Source of the DNA: Chlorocebus sabaeus
Taxonomy: Eukaryota > Chordata > Mammalia > Primates > Cercopithecidae
NCBI RefSeq assembly: GCF_047675955.1
Contig: NC_132925.1
Coordinates: forward strand, 70,065,622-70,129,621
DNA length: 64,000 nt
Reading direction: 5' to 3'
Positions within the stretch are counted from its first letter, which is position 1. Every line of letters begins with the position of its first letter. The notes below the pieces were generated by a model. The model was not told the DNA's origin and did no database searches. It saw only the letters and a list, made by a program, of their open reading frames with translations. Positions 54,783 to 64,000 of the stretch are shown piece by piece. A program made the translations under genes and the position numbers.

Positions 54783-54877
54783 GTTCCACTGTGTGTTCAG
54801 ATCTGTGAATGTAATCATGGATAATCCCAAAAACTCAACATGTTATTCTAAGCAATCAGATTTAAGTGAAAGTAAAG
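54783..54877 (+). other. candidate 95-base exon with splice sites
   Basis: A pyrimidine tract ends TTTTCTTTTTCTTTAG at 54767-54782. The exon starts at G54783 and ends at G54877 before GTAAGC (54878-54883), a near-consensus donor after AAAG. A CTCAC branch-point-like sequence lies about 48 bases upstream of the acceptor. The first 34 bases would be 5' UTR. The segment is not in any repeat I recognise. It is the only place in the window where acceptor, open frame and donor coincide. No partner exons were found by eye. Confidence 0.45.
54817..54877 (+). CDS. candidate first coding exon, product unknown
   Basis: ATG at 54817-54819 sits in a strong Kozak context (A at -3, G at +4). The frame is open for 20 codons plus one base to the donor at 54878, so the next exon would enter in phase 1. 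The peptide starts MDNPKNST and is polar and Ser/Lys-rich, with no signal peptide or membrane segment. It could be the cytosolic N-terminus of a soluble or type II membrane protein. I do not recognise the family, and function should not be inferred. The alternative is a chance match or a dead exon. Confidence 0.4.
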
Positions 54878-55261
54878 GTAAGCACCAAAAGAGCAGGAAT
54901 CCCAATGTTGGGATAGGATTTCTCAGGTGTCATGGACAGCTTGTTTAGGATTGAAGGCAGTCTGCTGTACCATCAGCAACAGAAACAGATGGATCTCTTG
55001 CTGTTATACTGAACTTCCTTCCATACCCATCATTCCATAGCCTCTGCTAACTCATACCTTTGCTTTCCTCATGACCCCAAATTCTTTATGGCCTTTCTCT
55101 GGACATCTTTGTGTTTCTGTTTCTAAAAGTAACTAGCAACACCATCTCTGCATCTCAGTATTTCACATCATTTGAACCCTAAGGATGGGGTGGGGTAGAA
55201 AGTAAAAGAAAGAGAATGAAACTTATTAGTAACCATCATATCTGCCTACATCAAACTTTCT
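54878..55261. other. putative intron start; no repeat
   Basis: Sequence downstream of the candidate donor. Nothing recognised. Confidence 0.4.
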
Positions 55262-55558
55262 TTTTTTTGTTTTTTTTAAGATAGGGTCCCACTGTGTTAC
55301 CCAGGCTGGAATGCAATGGCACAATTTCTGCTCAGTGCAACCTCCATCTCCCAGGTTCAAGTGATTCTCCTGCCTCAGCCTCCTGAGTAGCTGGGACTAC
55401 AGGTGTGTCCCACCATGCCCAGCTAATTTTTGTATTTTTGGTAGAGACAGAGTTTCACCATGTTGGTCAGACTGGTCTCGAACTCCTGACCTCAGGTGAT
55501 CCACCTACCTCAGCCTCCCAAAGTGCTGGGATTACAGGTATGAGCCACTGCCCTGGCC
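55262..55558 (-). mobile_element. Alu (AluS-like), minus strand
   Basis: AGGGTCCCACTGTGTTACCC, GGGACTACAGGTGTGTCCC, GTATGAGCCACTGCCCTGGCC. It abuts the next Alu piece through that piece's T-run. Confidence 0.95.
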
Positions 55559-55725
55559 TTTTTTTTTTTTTTTTTTTTTTTTAAGAGTTGGGTCTTGCTC
55601 TGTTGCCCAGGCTGGAGAGCAGTGAGATGATCATAGGTCACTGCAGCCTTGAACTCCTGGGCTCAAGCATTTCTACCTCAGCCTCTTGAGTAACTGGAAT
55701 TATAGGCCTGAGCCACAGCACATGG
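55559..55725 (-). mobile_element. single Alu arm, minus strand
   Basis: A T-run of about 24, then GTTGGGTCTTGCTCTGTTGCC, GATGATCATAGGTCACTGC and GGAATTATAGGCCTGAGCC. One arm of about 140 bases. The full Alu next to it probably inserted into this element's tail. Confidence 0.85.
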
Positions 55726-56094
55726 CAATGAATAAAGCTTTCATTGTAGCTCACCCCATAGGTTGCCAGCCTGCTATTGGCTGGCTACTTTTAGATGAAC
55801 TGTCTATTCCCAATCCATGATTGGGATTATCTGGTCAACATGTAGTTTTGAATTCCTGCATAAATAATACTTAGGGGTAGGGATTCCCTAGAAGGGACTG
55901 GCAGTAGGGCAGACATTCCATCTTGCAAGCCCATTATATGTTGGCAATGAGAAAGGGGATAAAGAAGGGACATGACTCAGGTGTCAATGGCTGAGTTAAG
56001 GATGTCAGACAGCAAACTATGTTTAACCAGAAGAAGCAAGTGCTAATATCTGGCCACTGAAGAGAGACGTAAATTGCACTTAAAATATAACCTT
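55726..56094. other. no recognised feature
   Basis: Nothing recognised. Confidence 0.45.
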
Positions 56095-56690
56095 AGATTT
56101 GAATCCCAGGTCTATGTCATACTGGCTGTACAATCTTAGAGAACATTATGTGTCTCTTGGGAAAAGTTTTGTCTCTCTGAACCCACAATCTCCTAGCCAA
56201 AGGGCATAAAGCTGCCTCATTTGCAGGGTAGGTGAAAGAGTCAGATGAGGTTATCTTAGTCCATTTGCGTTATTATAACAAAGTGCCAAGGACTGAGGAA
56301 TGTATAAAGAATCGAAATTTGTTTCTCACAGTTCTAGAGGATGGAAGTACCAGATCAAGGCACTGGTATTGGTGTCTGGTGAGGGTTGCTCTCTGCTTTC
56401 AAGATGGCACCTTGATGCTGTGTCCTCAGTGGCCAAAGGCAGAAGGACAAGAGAGGAAAACTCTCTCTAAAGCCTCTTTTATAAGGGCATCCATGAAGGC
56501 TCCACCCTTATGACTCAGTCACCTCCTAAAAGGGTCCAACTCTTAATACCACCACAATGGGGATTGCGTTTCAGCATGAATTTTGGAGAGGACACCACAT
56601 TCAAACTGTAGCAGACATAATGAACGCAAAGTCCTCAGCATCACACTAGTTATGTAATAGGCACTTAATACATGATCTTGTTCTTATCAC
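56095..56690 (+). mobile_element. MIR SINE, plus, split by an MST LTR
   Basis: 56095-56248 carries AGATTTGAATCCCAGGTC and ACTGGCTGTACAATC. After the LTR, 56614-56690 carries TATGTAATAGGCACTTAATAC, the MIR 3' end. Confidence 0.75.
56249..56613 (-). mobile_element. MaLR solo LTR, MST type, minus strand
   Basis: GGTTATCTTAGTCCATTTGCG, TTTCTCACAGTTCTAGAGG, GGTGTCTGGTGAGGGTTGC, ATAAGGGCATCCATGAAGGC, GACTCAGTCACCTCC and CACATTCAAACTGTAGCAG. Same class as 21702-22140, opposite orientation. Confidence 0.9.
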
Positions 56691-57289
56691 GCCAGTCCTT
56701 CTACTGCTCCATGGGATCCCGGCCTTCTGAAGTTGAATCAGAATCCGAAATCCAGCAACATTCCAGGGAAAATTGTGAGTGGTGGGATTCTTGCCCTTTT
56801 ACTATATATGTTGAAAGGATTTAACTAATACAGAGGCTCTCCTTCTCCTTAAAAATGACTCCCCACCCCCAACCCCCTGCTGACTTATCAAGAAGTGAGC
56901 CATTATCAACAGATAAAGAGAGATTGCAAAAAGCCAGACCCCAGAGTCTTCAGATCAGCTTGGATCTCCTGAGTTCTCTGCAATCCCTTTATCTCTAAGC
57001 ATGTCTCTCTTTTTTATTGTTCCATTCTGCAAACACACACACACACACCCCCTCTGTCCTCCTACCAAGCAAAAAGGGGGAAAAAAGAGTTTTTTTAAAA
57101 ATAGGAGAAAAATAATGTTGCATGGGTCTGGGGAAGGGAAATGCTCGTTAAGATGGAGCCTACTCAGCAGCCTGTATCCTTTAGGCAACTAACTTAGGGG
57201 TTCCTATTTGGTAAGACTTTTTGGACTTTTTTTCTGAAAATAAGGATTTGCCCTAGGAATGCTCTCAGTGATGTTGTTAGTAAAATATA
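56691..57289. other. no gene; short AC microsatellite
   Basis: AC run at 57033-57048. Nothing else is recognised. Confidence 0.45.
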
Positions 57290-57478
57290 GGGCTTTAAAA
57301 TCAAGCAGATCTGGACTTAAATATTGTCTCATCTGTGTGTGACCTTGGGCAAGTTACTTCATCTCTCTGAGCCTCAGATTCCTCATCTGCATAATAGAAC
57401 TAACAAGATCTAGGGAGGCTCTGGAGATACTTAAATGAGAGCATACACGGACAGTTTCTAGCACTGTACTGGCAGGGG
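57290..57478 (+). mobile_element. MIR SINE, plus strand
   Basis: TCAAGCAGATCTGGACTTAAA, GTGACCTTGGGCAAGTTAC, GAGCCTCAGATTCCTCATC. Confidence 0.9.
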
Positions 57479-57619
57479 CTGAGAACTCAGTTCATATAGC
57501 TTTGGTTCTTCATTAAGCATTTTATCCACATTGCTTTTAAAGTAGTCTCTAAAAAATCCTTAAGTGACATTGGTTTTTAGAGTGGTCTCAGAATCCTTGG
57601 GTGATATTGTTATTAAAAA

Positions 57620-57805
57620 ATGAGGCTTTAGAATCAGACGGTCCTGGATTTCAAAGCTGGCTCTGCCACTTACTAGCTGGGTGACATGGGAAAAGTCATT
57701 TAAGCTCTGTGAGCTGTAGTTTCTTTGGCCATATCGTAGGGATGATCAAACTTACCTCAAAAGGGTGTTAGAAGTAAATGATGCCCAAGACATCACCTGG
57801 CAGAT
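57620..57805 (+). mobile_element. MIR SINE, plus strand
   Basis: GGCTTTAGAATCAGACGG, CTGGCTCTGCCACTTACTAG, GGTGACATGGG, AACTTACCTCAAAAGGG. Very close to consensus in its core; the second of two MIRs in tandem. Confidence 0.92.
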
Positions 57806-58384
57806 CTTAAGGACTTGTCAACGAACATAAACAGAAAGAGCCTCTCTAAAATAAAAGATACATATTTAGGAATAGGCATTGCAATGGGAATATTCATGCC
57901 ATAGTAAACGGTGTGTGTATTCAGGGAGGTAAAGGAAAACAAAGGGTTTTAAAGGAAAAATGAGGAGAATTACGTAATTGTTTTCAAATGACTCTCCTTG
58001 GCTACAGAGATCAATAATAAGAGTGACATCAGTCTGAGGTGGACAGGCGGTTGCTGGGCAGATGTCTCCACAGAAGCATTTTTTTGTGCAAGGGTGTGAT
58101 GGCCTTTGGCACAGTTGCAGTTTTTGCAGAGTCTTTTGTGACAGTTTTTCTTATCAGGCACAGAAGTTTGAGGACCCTCTCTTCACATCCTTCCCTGGCT
58201 CTATTTGTCATGGCTTTTGGTTTGTTTGTTTTTTTAAACACAAGCTACTACATTTTGATTCTCACAACTTCCGCAAGCTCAATAAAAAGTAATTCTGATG
58301 ATGATGATGTTGATGAGGAGGAAGGTTGCAAAAATGATGCTCTGCTGATGCTTGCATAAAGAAACAACAGAATTTCATTTTTGG
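57806..58384. other. unique-looking; overlapping short frames
   Basis: Frames of 63-106 codons occur on both strands over 57970-58359, including a GAT run (58297-58312) coding Asp in one phase. There are no splice-site pairs. Overlap in several frames argues for low stop density by chance. Confidence 0.4.
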
Positions 58385-58502
58385 TTATTTCAAACATGTA
58401 CTTGAAGGCAGGGGCAATGTTTTGCTTCCATTTTGTTTACTGCACATGATAGCTAGCATATAGTGGTCGCTCAATAAATATTTGATGTATGAATGGATGA
58501 AT
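58385..58502 (+). mobile_element. L2 LINE 3' end, plus strand
   Basis: CTTGAAGGCAGGGGCAATG, TAGCTAGCATATAGTGGTCGC and TCAATAAATATTTGATG are the L2 3' end. Confidence 0.85.
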
Positions 58503-58554
58503 AAATGGTTGATAAATGAGAGCTTTGATGATAGAAAAAAAGCGATTTCACATA

Positions 58555-58788
58555 CCAACAACTTTGGCTTGGGAATCAGACAAATAAGCATTTATATCTT
58601 GACTTAGTCATTTCCTATGTAAACTTGGCTAAGTTACTTGATTTCTCTCTGTCTCAGATTTCCTATTTGTAAAATGAAAATAATAATAGAAACTACCTCA
58701 GAGATTGGAGTTAAATGAGAGAAGTGCATAGAGCTTGGTTCTGTACCTGAAATGCAACTTTGTGCTCAGTAAATGTTACTGCCAGGAA
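58555..58788 (+). mobile_element. MIR SINE, plus strand
   Basis: TTGGCTTGGGAATCAGAC, AACTTGGCTAAGTTACTTG, CTATTTGTAAAATGAAAATAATAATAG, TTGTGCTCAGTAAATG. Confidence 0.88.
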
Positions 58789-60084
58789 AAGGAAGGCACT
58801 TCATAGAAAGTTACCATTTAACCAGAACTAACCAGAAAAGATGGGCTAATGCAACTCAGCTCACTTGAATTCATGCCATGTTTTCCTAATGTGCCAAAAT
58901 ATCCTCCCTAGTTGGAAGCGCACAAGTGTTTAGAAAGCCTAGCCATCTTCTAACACTCATCAAGATGACAAAAATAAGTGGGGAGGACAATTACCGTTTG
59001 TGAAGTGCCCATAACCCCCACTCAGTAATTCTGTCTCTCAATGTGCCATTGCAATTAAACATGCAAATAGCAGGTCTTTGGATTCTTATCATTTCTGGTA
59101 AGGATGAGCATTTTCAATCTGCTGCATTTGCATCCATTTAGATAATGATAATGAAACCAACAAATCCCTTCCATTCCACTCTGCCTTTCATTCAAAGATT
59201 GAGACCCAGAGGTGCTTTTAGAGACCACATTTATAGATTAATTCCATCATTATGGAGCTGCAAGAATCCCTGGGGCAGCAAGAAGCACATATTAACTTTT
59301 GCCAGTGATGCTGCACAAACACCAGGTTAGGAGAGCAAATGGCAAATAACTCACCCAGTTGAAAATGTAAGGGAAATTTATGAAACCAGAAAGAAAGGAA
59401 AAGCCACAATGAGTAGTGCTGTTATTTAGTTACAGATTTCAAATAACAAAAAATTCTCAAGCTAATGTTACTTCCCCTCATACTCTGAACTTCATGGAGA
59501 CATTATTTGGAGAATGACTCAACAGGAAGGGAGAAGAAGGCACCTCACTTGTTACCACCCACATCCCTCTTGTAATGAGATAATTCCACAATAGACAAAA
59601 GAGTGAATGAACTAAGCTCCAGGGGTGCATTGCATGCTAGTTAGGTCCAAATCCTTCTGGGCACTGATATTTTGGGTGCCCCCCTCCCCTTCAGGACTGA
59701 AACAAGACTATCATGTAGACCTCATCTTTCAGGGACATTCCTGCCTACTCATTCCTTTCAAAAGCCCCCATTCCCTTTGGTTTTGTTTGTTTATTTGGTT
59801 GGTTGGTTGTTTATGTCATGCAGCAGGAGAAAGGGAGATCTTAATTTTCTGAGGAGATTGAATTATGTCAGCGATTTGTATCCCCATTATTACATCCTAC
59901 ATTCCTTTGGGAATATGATGAAGGCTATGGACCAGCTACCCAGATAAATGTATGCACAAGTATACACAGAGATTCAATCACAATTTTGCATTCATTTTAG
60001 AGGAAATTCATTGAACTCCTGCAGTTTATCTCTGCATCTTGGGTGAAAAACACCTCAGTGAATGAATTTCTAAGATTGTACCTC
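58789..60084. other. apparently unique sequence
   Basis: No repeat recognised over 1.3 kb. It contains the octamer pair described separately and a TTGG/TTTG-type run near 59783-59812. No gene signal. Confidence 0.4.
59061..59133. promoter_or_regulatory. pair of perfect octamer (POU/OCT) motifs
   Basis: ATGCAAAT at 59061-59068 and its reverse complement ATTTGCAT at 59126-59133, with a homeodomain-like CAATTAAA just upstream (59052). These are consensus POU-factor sites, in repeat-free sequence. Enhancer activity is a guess. Confidence 0.3.
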
Positions 60085-60685
60085 TGTCTGTCATTCATTT
60101 CTTCACTCATTCAGCATATATGGAGCCACTGGGTTCCAATCCCCATGCTAGGTACTGGGATTACAAAGGTAAATAAATCATTGCCTCTGCTTTTGTTGCA
60201 TTCACTGCCTAATAGAGGAGATAGATGTTTAAATTTATCATTTCATTAATGGTTGATAACTGCCTAAATAGAAGCATAAAAATATACCAAAGATAAATAA
60301 GAAAAGCCATGGCCAGGTCTGGCTCAGGAAGTCACAGAAGGTAGTACAAAGGAAGTGATATTTGAGCATGGTGTTCAGGGTGTATAAACCCACTAAGTGG
60401 GTGGAGACCATGACAACATTTCTGGCAGCGGAGATAGCAGGGACAGCAGGGACAAAAGCTTGAAGTTGTGAAAAACCCTGGCATGAGCAATACAAGGGTT
60501 TGTTGTGGTGAACACATTGAGTATATAGGAAGAGGCATGCTGGGAGAAAAAGCAGTTTTCTAAGTCATGTGTACATGAAGTTTGGACTTTATCATGCGGT
60601 TAAGAGGGAGCTGCTGAAGGATTTTAAGCATGGAAGAGAAACAAAGTCAGAAGGATGTTTTACAGAGATAATTCTATTTTGTGCA
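60085..60685 (-). mobile_element. L2 LINE, minus strand, about 600 bases
   Basis: TTCACTCATTCAGCATATATGG, CCATGCTAGGTACTGGGATTAC, GGTAAATAAATCATTGCC, CACTGCCTAATAGAGGAGATAG and GAAGTTTGGACTTTATC, then GCTGCTGAAGGATTTTAAGC, in antisense L2 order. Confidence 0.82.
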
Positions 60686-62344
60686 GGAAAAACAAACCCA
60701 AGCTTTCTTGATGTCAATGAAATTATTATCATATCCCATTTTCCACTGCTACCAACACCAAAAATAAAAAGCATGCAGTTAAACCAGTTTTCAGACCTCT
60801 CAAAAAGCCTGGTGGAAAAGGAAGTGTATTTTTAGAGTAATGCAGTGTCTGGTACCCAGCGGGGATGGGCATGCAATATTAACAGATGATGACGCCAGCT
60901 TCACAAATTTGAACCAAGAAAAAGCAGCTGCTACCTTGAACTAGTCATGAATAATATTTAGAGTTAACCACGAGCTGATAGCACTTTGTGGATCTTAGAC
61001 CCATTGATGAGAAGTATCAAAAGTAAGATATTACAAACACAATGGAATTTCAATTTGAAACGGTGGTGGTGACAGTGGGAGGGGAAGGAGTGGGGGAGGG
61101 CAGATGTTGCCTAAAGCAAAAAGTGCTTAGAGCCAAAATTACCCTTGGAAATTCCTCAAATTACCCATAAAGTACAGTACACACGCAGGATAAATATGTA
61201 GTATTATTTATACATGCAATCTGTACACAATTACATGTATAAATATATATGTATAAATATATGTAAATATCTCTAAAAGGATATATATTACCATGTAATT
61301 TTTCTGTATTTTCACTATAGCAATGTATCTTGAGTTTGCATAACTTAAACGCACGGATGATAGGGACACCACTGTAACATTTCCAACAGTAGAATTGGCA
61401 AACAAATGTACTTTAAAATTTTAAATTAGAAGAGCTTCAAGGTTGTCCCCACCGTAATGTAACTGTGCTGCATCCTGATATTCATCTTGAGTAGAAAAAC
61501 AGCTAGCACAACCAGAATTGGAAAATGCTTTAAAAACTTAAATTACTCATAATCCACCACCTGCCTCTTGTGGCTCAGACTGTACTGACAACCTGGTACT
61601 ACTGTATGGTTAATAGTTATTACGGAGATCACAGATTTTTGTAGGCCTCTACTTCCCCTCAAAATATTTTGGGTCAAAATTTGAGTAACTCCCTTGGAAA
61701 GTGTGTTGTATCTGAACAACATTTGTCACATGTCTTGGAGATAGTAGCTGAAATCCATTGATAACTGGGGCTTATAGACTTTCACATAGAGCAAGACGTT
61801 GATACAATGATGGGAAACTGTGCACAGTTAATACTGGGATCCCAGACGGCACTAGATCAACATGGATGTTTCCATTTCACCACACTTGTGTGTCACACAC
61901 AGAGGTCACCTTCTGGAGCCATCGCTTCCGGGGGTCCTCCAGCTGCTGTGGCCGACAGGTGGCTGAGGTTCATATGCTGCCTGGTGGGGGCTGGCTGACC
62001 TCCACTGGTCAGCTGCAGGGGACAACTCTGCTGCCAGGATAGTTCACTGGAGATGTCACTACAATTTCAGGGAGGAATATCTTTTTCTAAAACTTAAGAG
62101 GTTGACTTCAAGGGTCTGTTTTCATGTAAATTTGGGTTCAGCAATGACCAGAAACAGATTTTGAAAGACTGTAATTCCTACTGTTGCAAATGGCAGAGCT
62201 GATCATGACACTAAGAGACCTGTCACCACCAGGAAGATTAATGCACACTTAAAAATACATCATGATCGTCCTCCTTAACTCTTTCCTCCTCCTTCTTCCT
62301 TGAGCAGGCCTTTTTCTACACACACACTCTCACACCCCAGGGCA
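60686..62344. other. mostly unique sequence
   Basis: 61200-61300 is TA-rich. 61880-62040 is locally GC-rich but short of a CpG island. No exon-like splice pair or repeat recognised. Confidence 0.4.
61077..61100 (+). other. G-quadruplex motif
   Basis: Four G-runs (3, 4, 5 and 3 long) with loops of 1, 7 and 1 bases satisfy the usual G3+ quadruplex rule on the plus strand. Confidence 0.7.
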
Positions 62345-62580
62345 GCTAAAAGTCTGAACCTTGGGTTCAAACACACCTGGATTCCAATCTCAGCTGGATC
62401 CTGGACAAGTATTTATGATTTGCTGTAAAATGAAATGCTCAGCTATAAAACGGGAATTAAAAAAATAGTCTCTACAGCCTAGGGTTGCTTTAGGGACTGA
62501 GTAAGAAAACACATACCCTGTGCTCAGCTCAGTTCCTGTCACAGAGGACACCTAATAGATACTCTTATTATATACTGTTC
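62345..62580 (+). mobile_element. MIR SINE, plus strand
   Basis: GTTCAAACACACCTGGATTCC, AATCTCAGCTGGATCC, ATAAAACGGGAATTAAAAAAATAG, GTTCCTGTCACAGAGGAC. Confidence 0.78.
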
Positions 62581-62693
62581 CTATTATAACTTTTATTACA
62601 GTTGTACATTGCCTTGTAGCCTGCCAATTTTAATTACAATATATGCTGTGAACATTTTATCATATCAAGAATATTCTTCTAACTTAGGAGATT

Positions 62694-62794
62694 GGGGCTG
62701 GTTGTGATGGCTCGTACTTATAATCCCAAGCCTTCTGGGAGGCTGAGCCAGGAGTTCAAGACTGGCCTAGGCAGCACAGTGAGACCATGCTTCT

Positions 62795-62841
<47 letters not shown>

Positions 62842-62997
62842 TTAGCCTAGCATGGTGGTGTGCACCTGTAGTCCTAGCTACTTGGGAGGCTGAGGCAGAA
62901 GGATTGCTCAAGCCCAGGTATTTGAGGCTGCAGTGAGCTGTGATCGTGCCCCAGTACTCTACTGGGTGAAAAAGCAAGACTTGGCTCTAAAAAAATT
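62694..62997 (+). mobile_element. AluJ-like element, plus strand, with A42 linker
   Basis: Left arm GGGGCTGGTTGTGATGGCTCG (with an internal deletion) to GAGACCATGCTTCTGC, then 42 A (62797-62838), then right arm GTTAGCCTAGCATGGTGG to CAAGACTTGGCTC. The many substitutions mark an old element. Confidence 0.93.
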
Positions 62998-63239
62998 AAC
63001 ATTTAAAAATGTTTTAAAGGAGAGCAGATGCTACTGTCCACCAGTGAGCCTTATAGGACATAGTGAAAATGCAATTTAAATGACAATTTAAATGCTATAA
63101 AATGTCGAGTATTAGTAGCATCTCAGGGCCTGAGTCAGGTGATGATTACGACTTTCCTTTTGTAGATGCGAAAATGGACATTATTTTGACATGGTAACAA
63201 CAAATTTGCAGTTTATGCTTGAGTCTTGACTCCCAAGTC

Positions 63240-63745
63240 TTGTCATTTTATTTAAATAATTTTTATTTCAATAGCTTTTGGGGTACAAGTGTTTTTTTGG
63301 TTACATAGATGAATTGTATAGTGGTACAGTCAGAGATTTTAGTGCACCCAATACAGCATTGTACACTGTATGCAACAGCTTTTTATCTCTCACCCCCTTC
63401 GAGTATCCCCCTTTCTGAGTCTCCGATGTCCATTATACTCCTCTGTATGTCTTTGCATACCCATAGCACAGTTCCCACTTATAAGTGAGAACATGCAGTA
63501 TTTGGTTTTCCATTCTTGAGTTACTTCATTTAGAATAATGGCCTCCAGCTCCGTTCAAGTAGCTGCAAAAGACATTATTTCGTTCTTTTTAATGGCTGGG
63601 TAGTATCCATGGTGAACACACACCACATTTTCTTTATCCACTCATCAGTTGATGGGCACTTAACATTGGCTCCATATCTTTGCAATTGTGAATTGTTCTG
63701 TGATAAATATATGTAAGCAGGTATCTTTTTTCATATAATGACAAA
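63240..63745 (-). mobile_element. L1 LINE 3' end (L1P/L1MA-like), minus strand
   Basis: TTTCAATAGCTTTTGGGGTAC, GTGCACCCAATACAGCATTG, CATTATACTCCTCTGTATG, CTTATAAGTGAGAACATGC and TTTAATGGCTGGGTAGTATCC. One of the better-preserved L1 pieces here. It ends or decays before the window edge. Confidence 0.92.
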
Positions 63746-64000
63746 TCCTGTAATTTCTAATGTCATACACACTGTTGAGTTTCATAGACTCCTCTTCTTC
63801 ACAAACCAGTAAATCCTTTACCAAGTGAAAGAATTCTTGCTTCATTTTAGTAAATAATTAAGAGATTAGGTGGGTTTTGAAGAGAGAATCATTTTTTCTG
63901 AATAAAATGAGCTTTCGATTATCAAAATGCCACATGATCTTTATAGAACGTCTAGTAAAACAGCTACACATAAAGAAGAAAATAAAAATCACATCTCTGT

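Noticed and set aside
21702..56613. The two MST LTRs (21702 plus, 56249 minus) as ends of one provirus
   Set aside because: Opposite orientation and 34 kb apart with no internal retroviral sequence; they are independent solo LTRs.
58039..58359. 106-codon ORF with an acidic Asp/Glu run
   Set aside because: Competing frames of similar length on both strands, no splice signals, and the Asp run is a GAT microsatellite.
1..64000. CRISPR arrays, bacterial operons, phage or insertion sequences
   Set aside because: No regularly spaced repeats with unique spacers, no Shine-Dalgarno-led ORF clusters, and the whole window is primate-type repeat-rich DNA.

Overview
The window is primate, almost certainly human or ape, non-coding DNA. 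It is dense in Alu elements of several ages, including one young AluY with a 12-base deletion typical of the ape-expanded Yd lineage. Older layers of MIR, L2, L1, hAT DNA transposons and MaLR/ERVL long terminal repeats surround the Alus. There are no bacterial-style genes, no long open reading frames with gene-like composition, no recognisable RNA genes and no CpG island. Nearly every ORF above 60 codons runs through an Alu, LINE or LTR. Repeat names come from remembered consensus features, not from a search, and most boundaries are good to about 10-20 bases.

Layout: 1-15 kb holds two LTR-like blocks, several Alus in minus orientation, an L1 3' end, a MER5 and ancient LTR remnants. 14-22 kb is MIR-rich and ends in an MST-type LTR. 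22.5-23 kb has an Alu followed by a 188-base purine tract. 25-30 kb contains nested MIR/L1/Alu structures, an exact 99-base duplication whose second copy sits inside an Alu, and a possible retrocopy tail. 30-37 kb is L1, MIR, MER20, L2 and MLT1. 38-45 kb is L2, Alu and an ERVL-like LTR. 47-49 kb has two stacked Alus with a TATTC microsatellite, then the AluYd. 50-54 kb is mostly old L1. 54-64 kb is MIR, L2, MST and further Alus, closing on a minus-strand L1 3' end.

The only part that looks like a gene is a 95-base candidate exon at 54783-54877 on the plus strand. It has a pyrimidine-rich acceptor, an ATG in strong Kozak context, a 20-codon open frame and a consensus GTAAGC donor. If real, it is the first coding exon of a plus-strand gene I do not recognise, and much of the window would be its 5' introns.

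The most distinctive event is the exact copy of 27859-27957 found 1.3 kb downstream inside an Alu. A back-slip of 17 bases and short junction homologies point to replication template switching rather than transposition.
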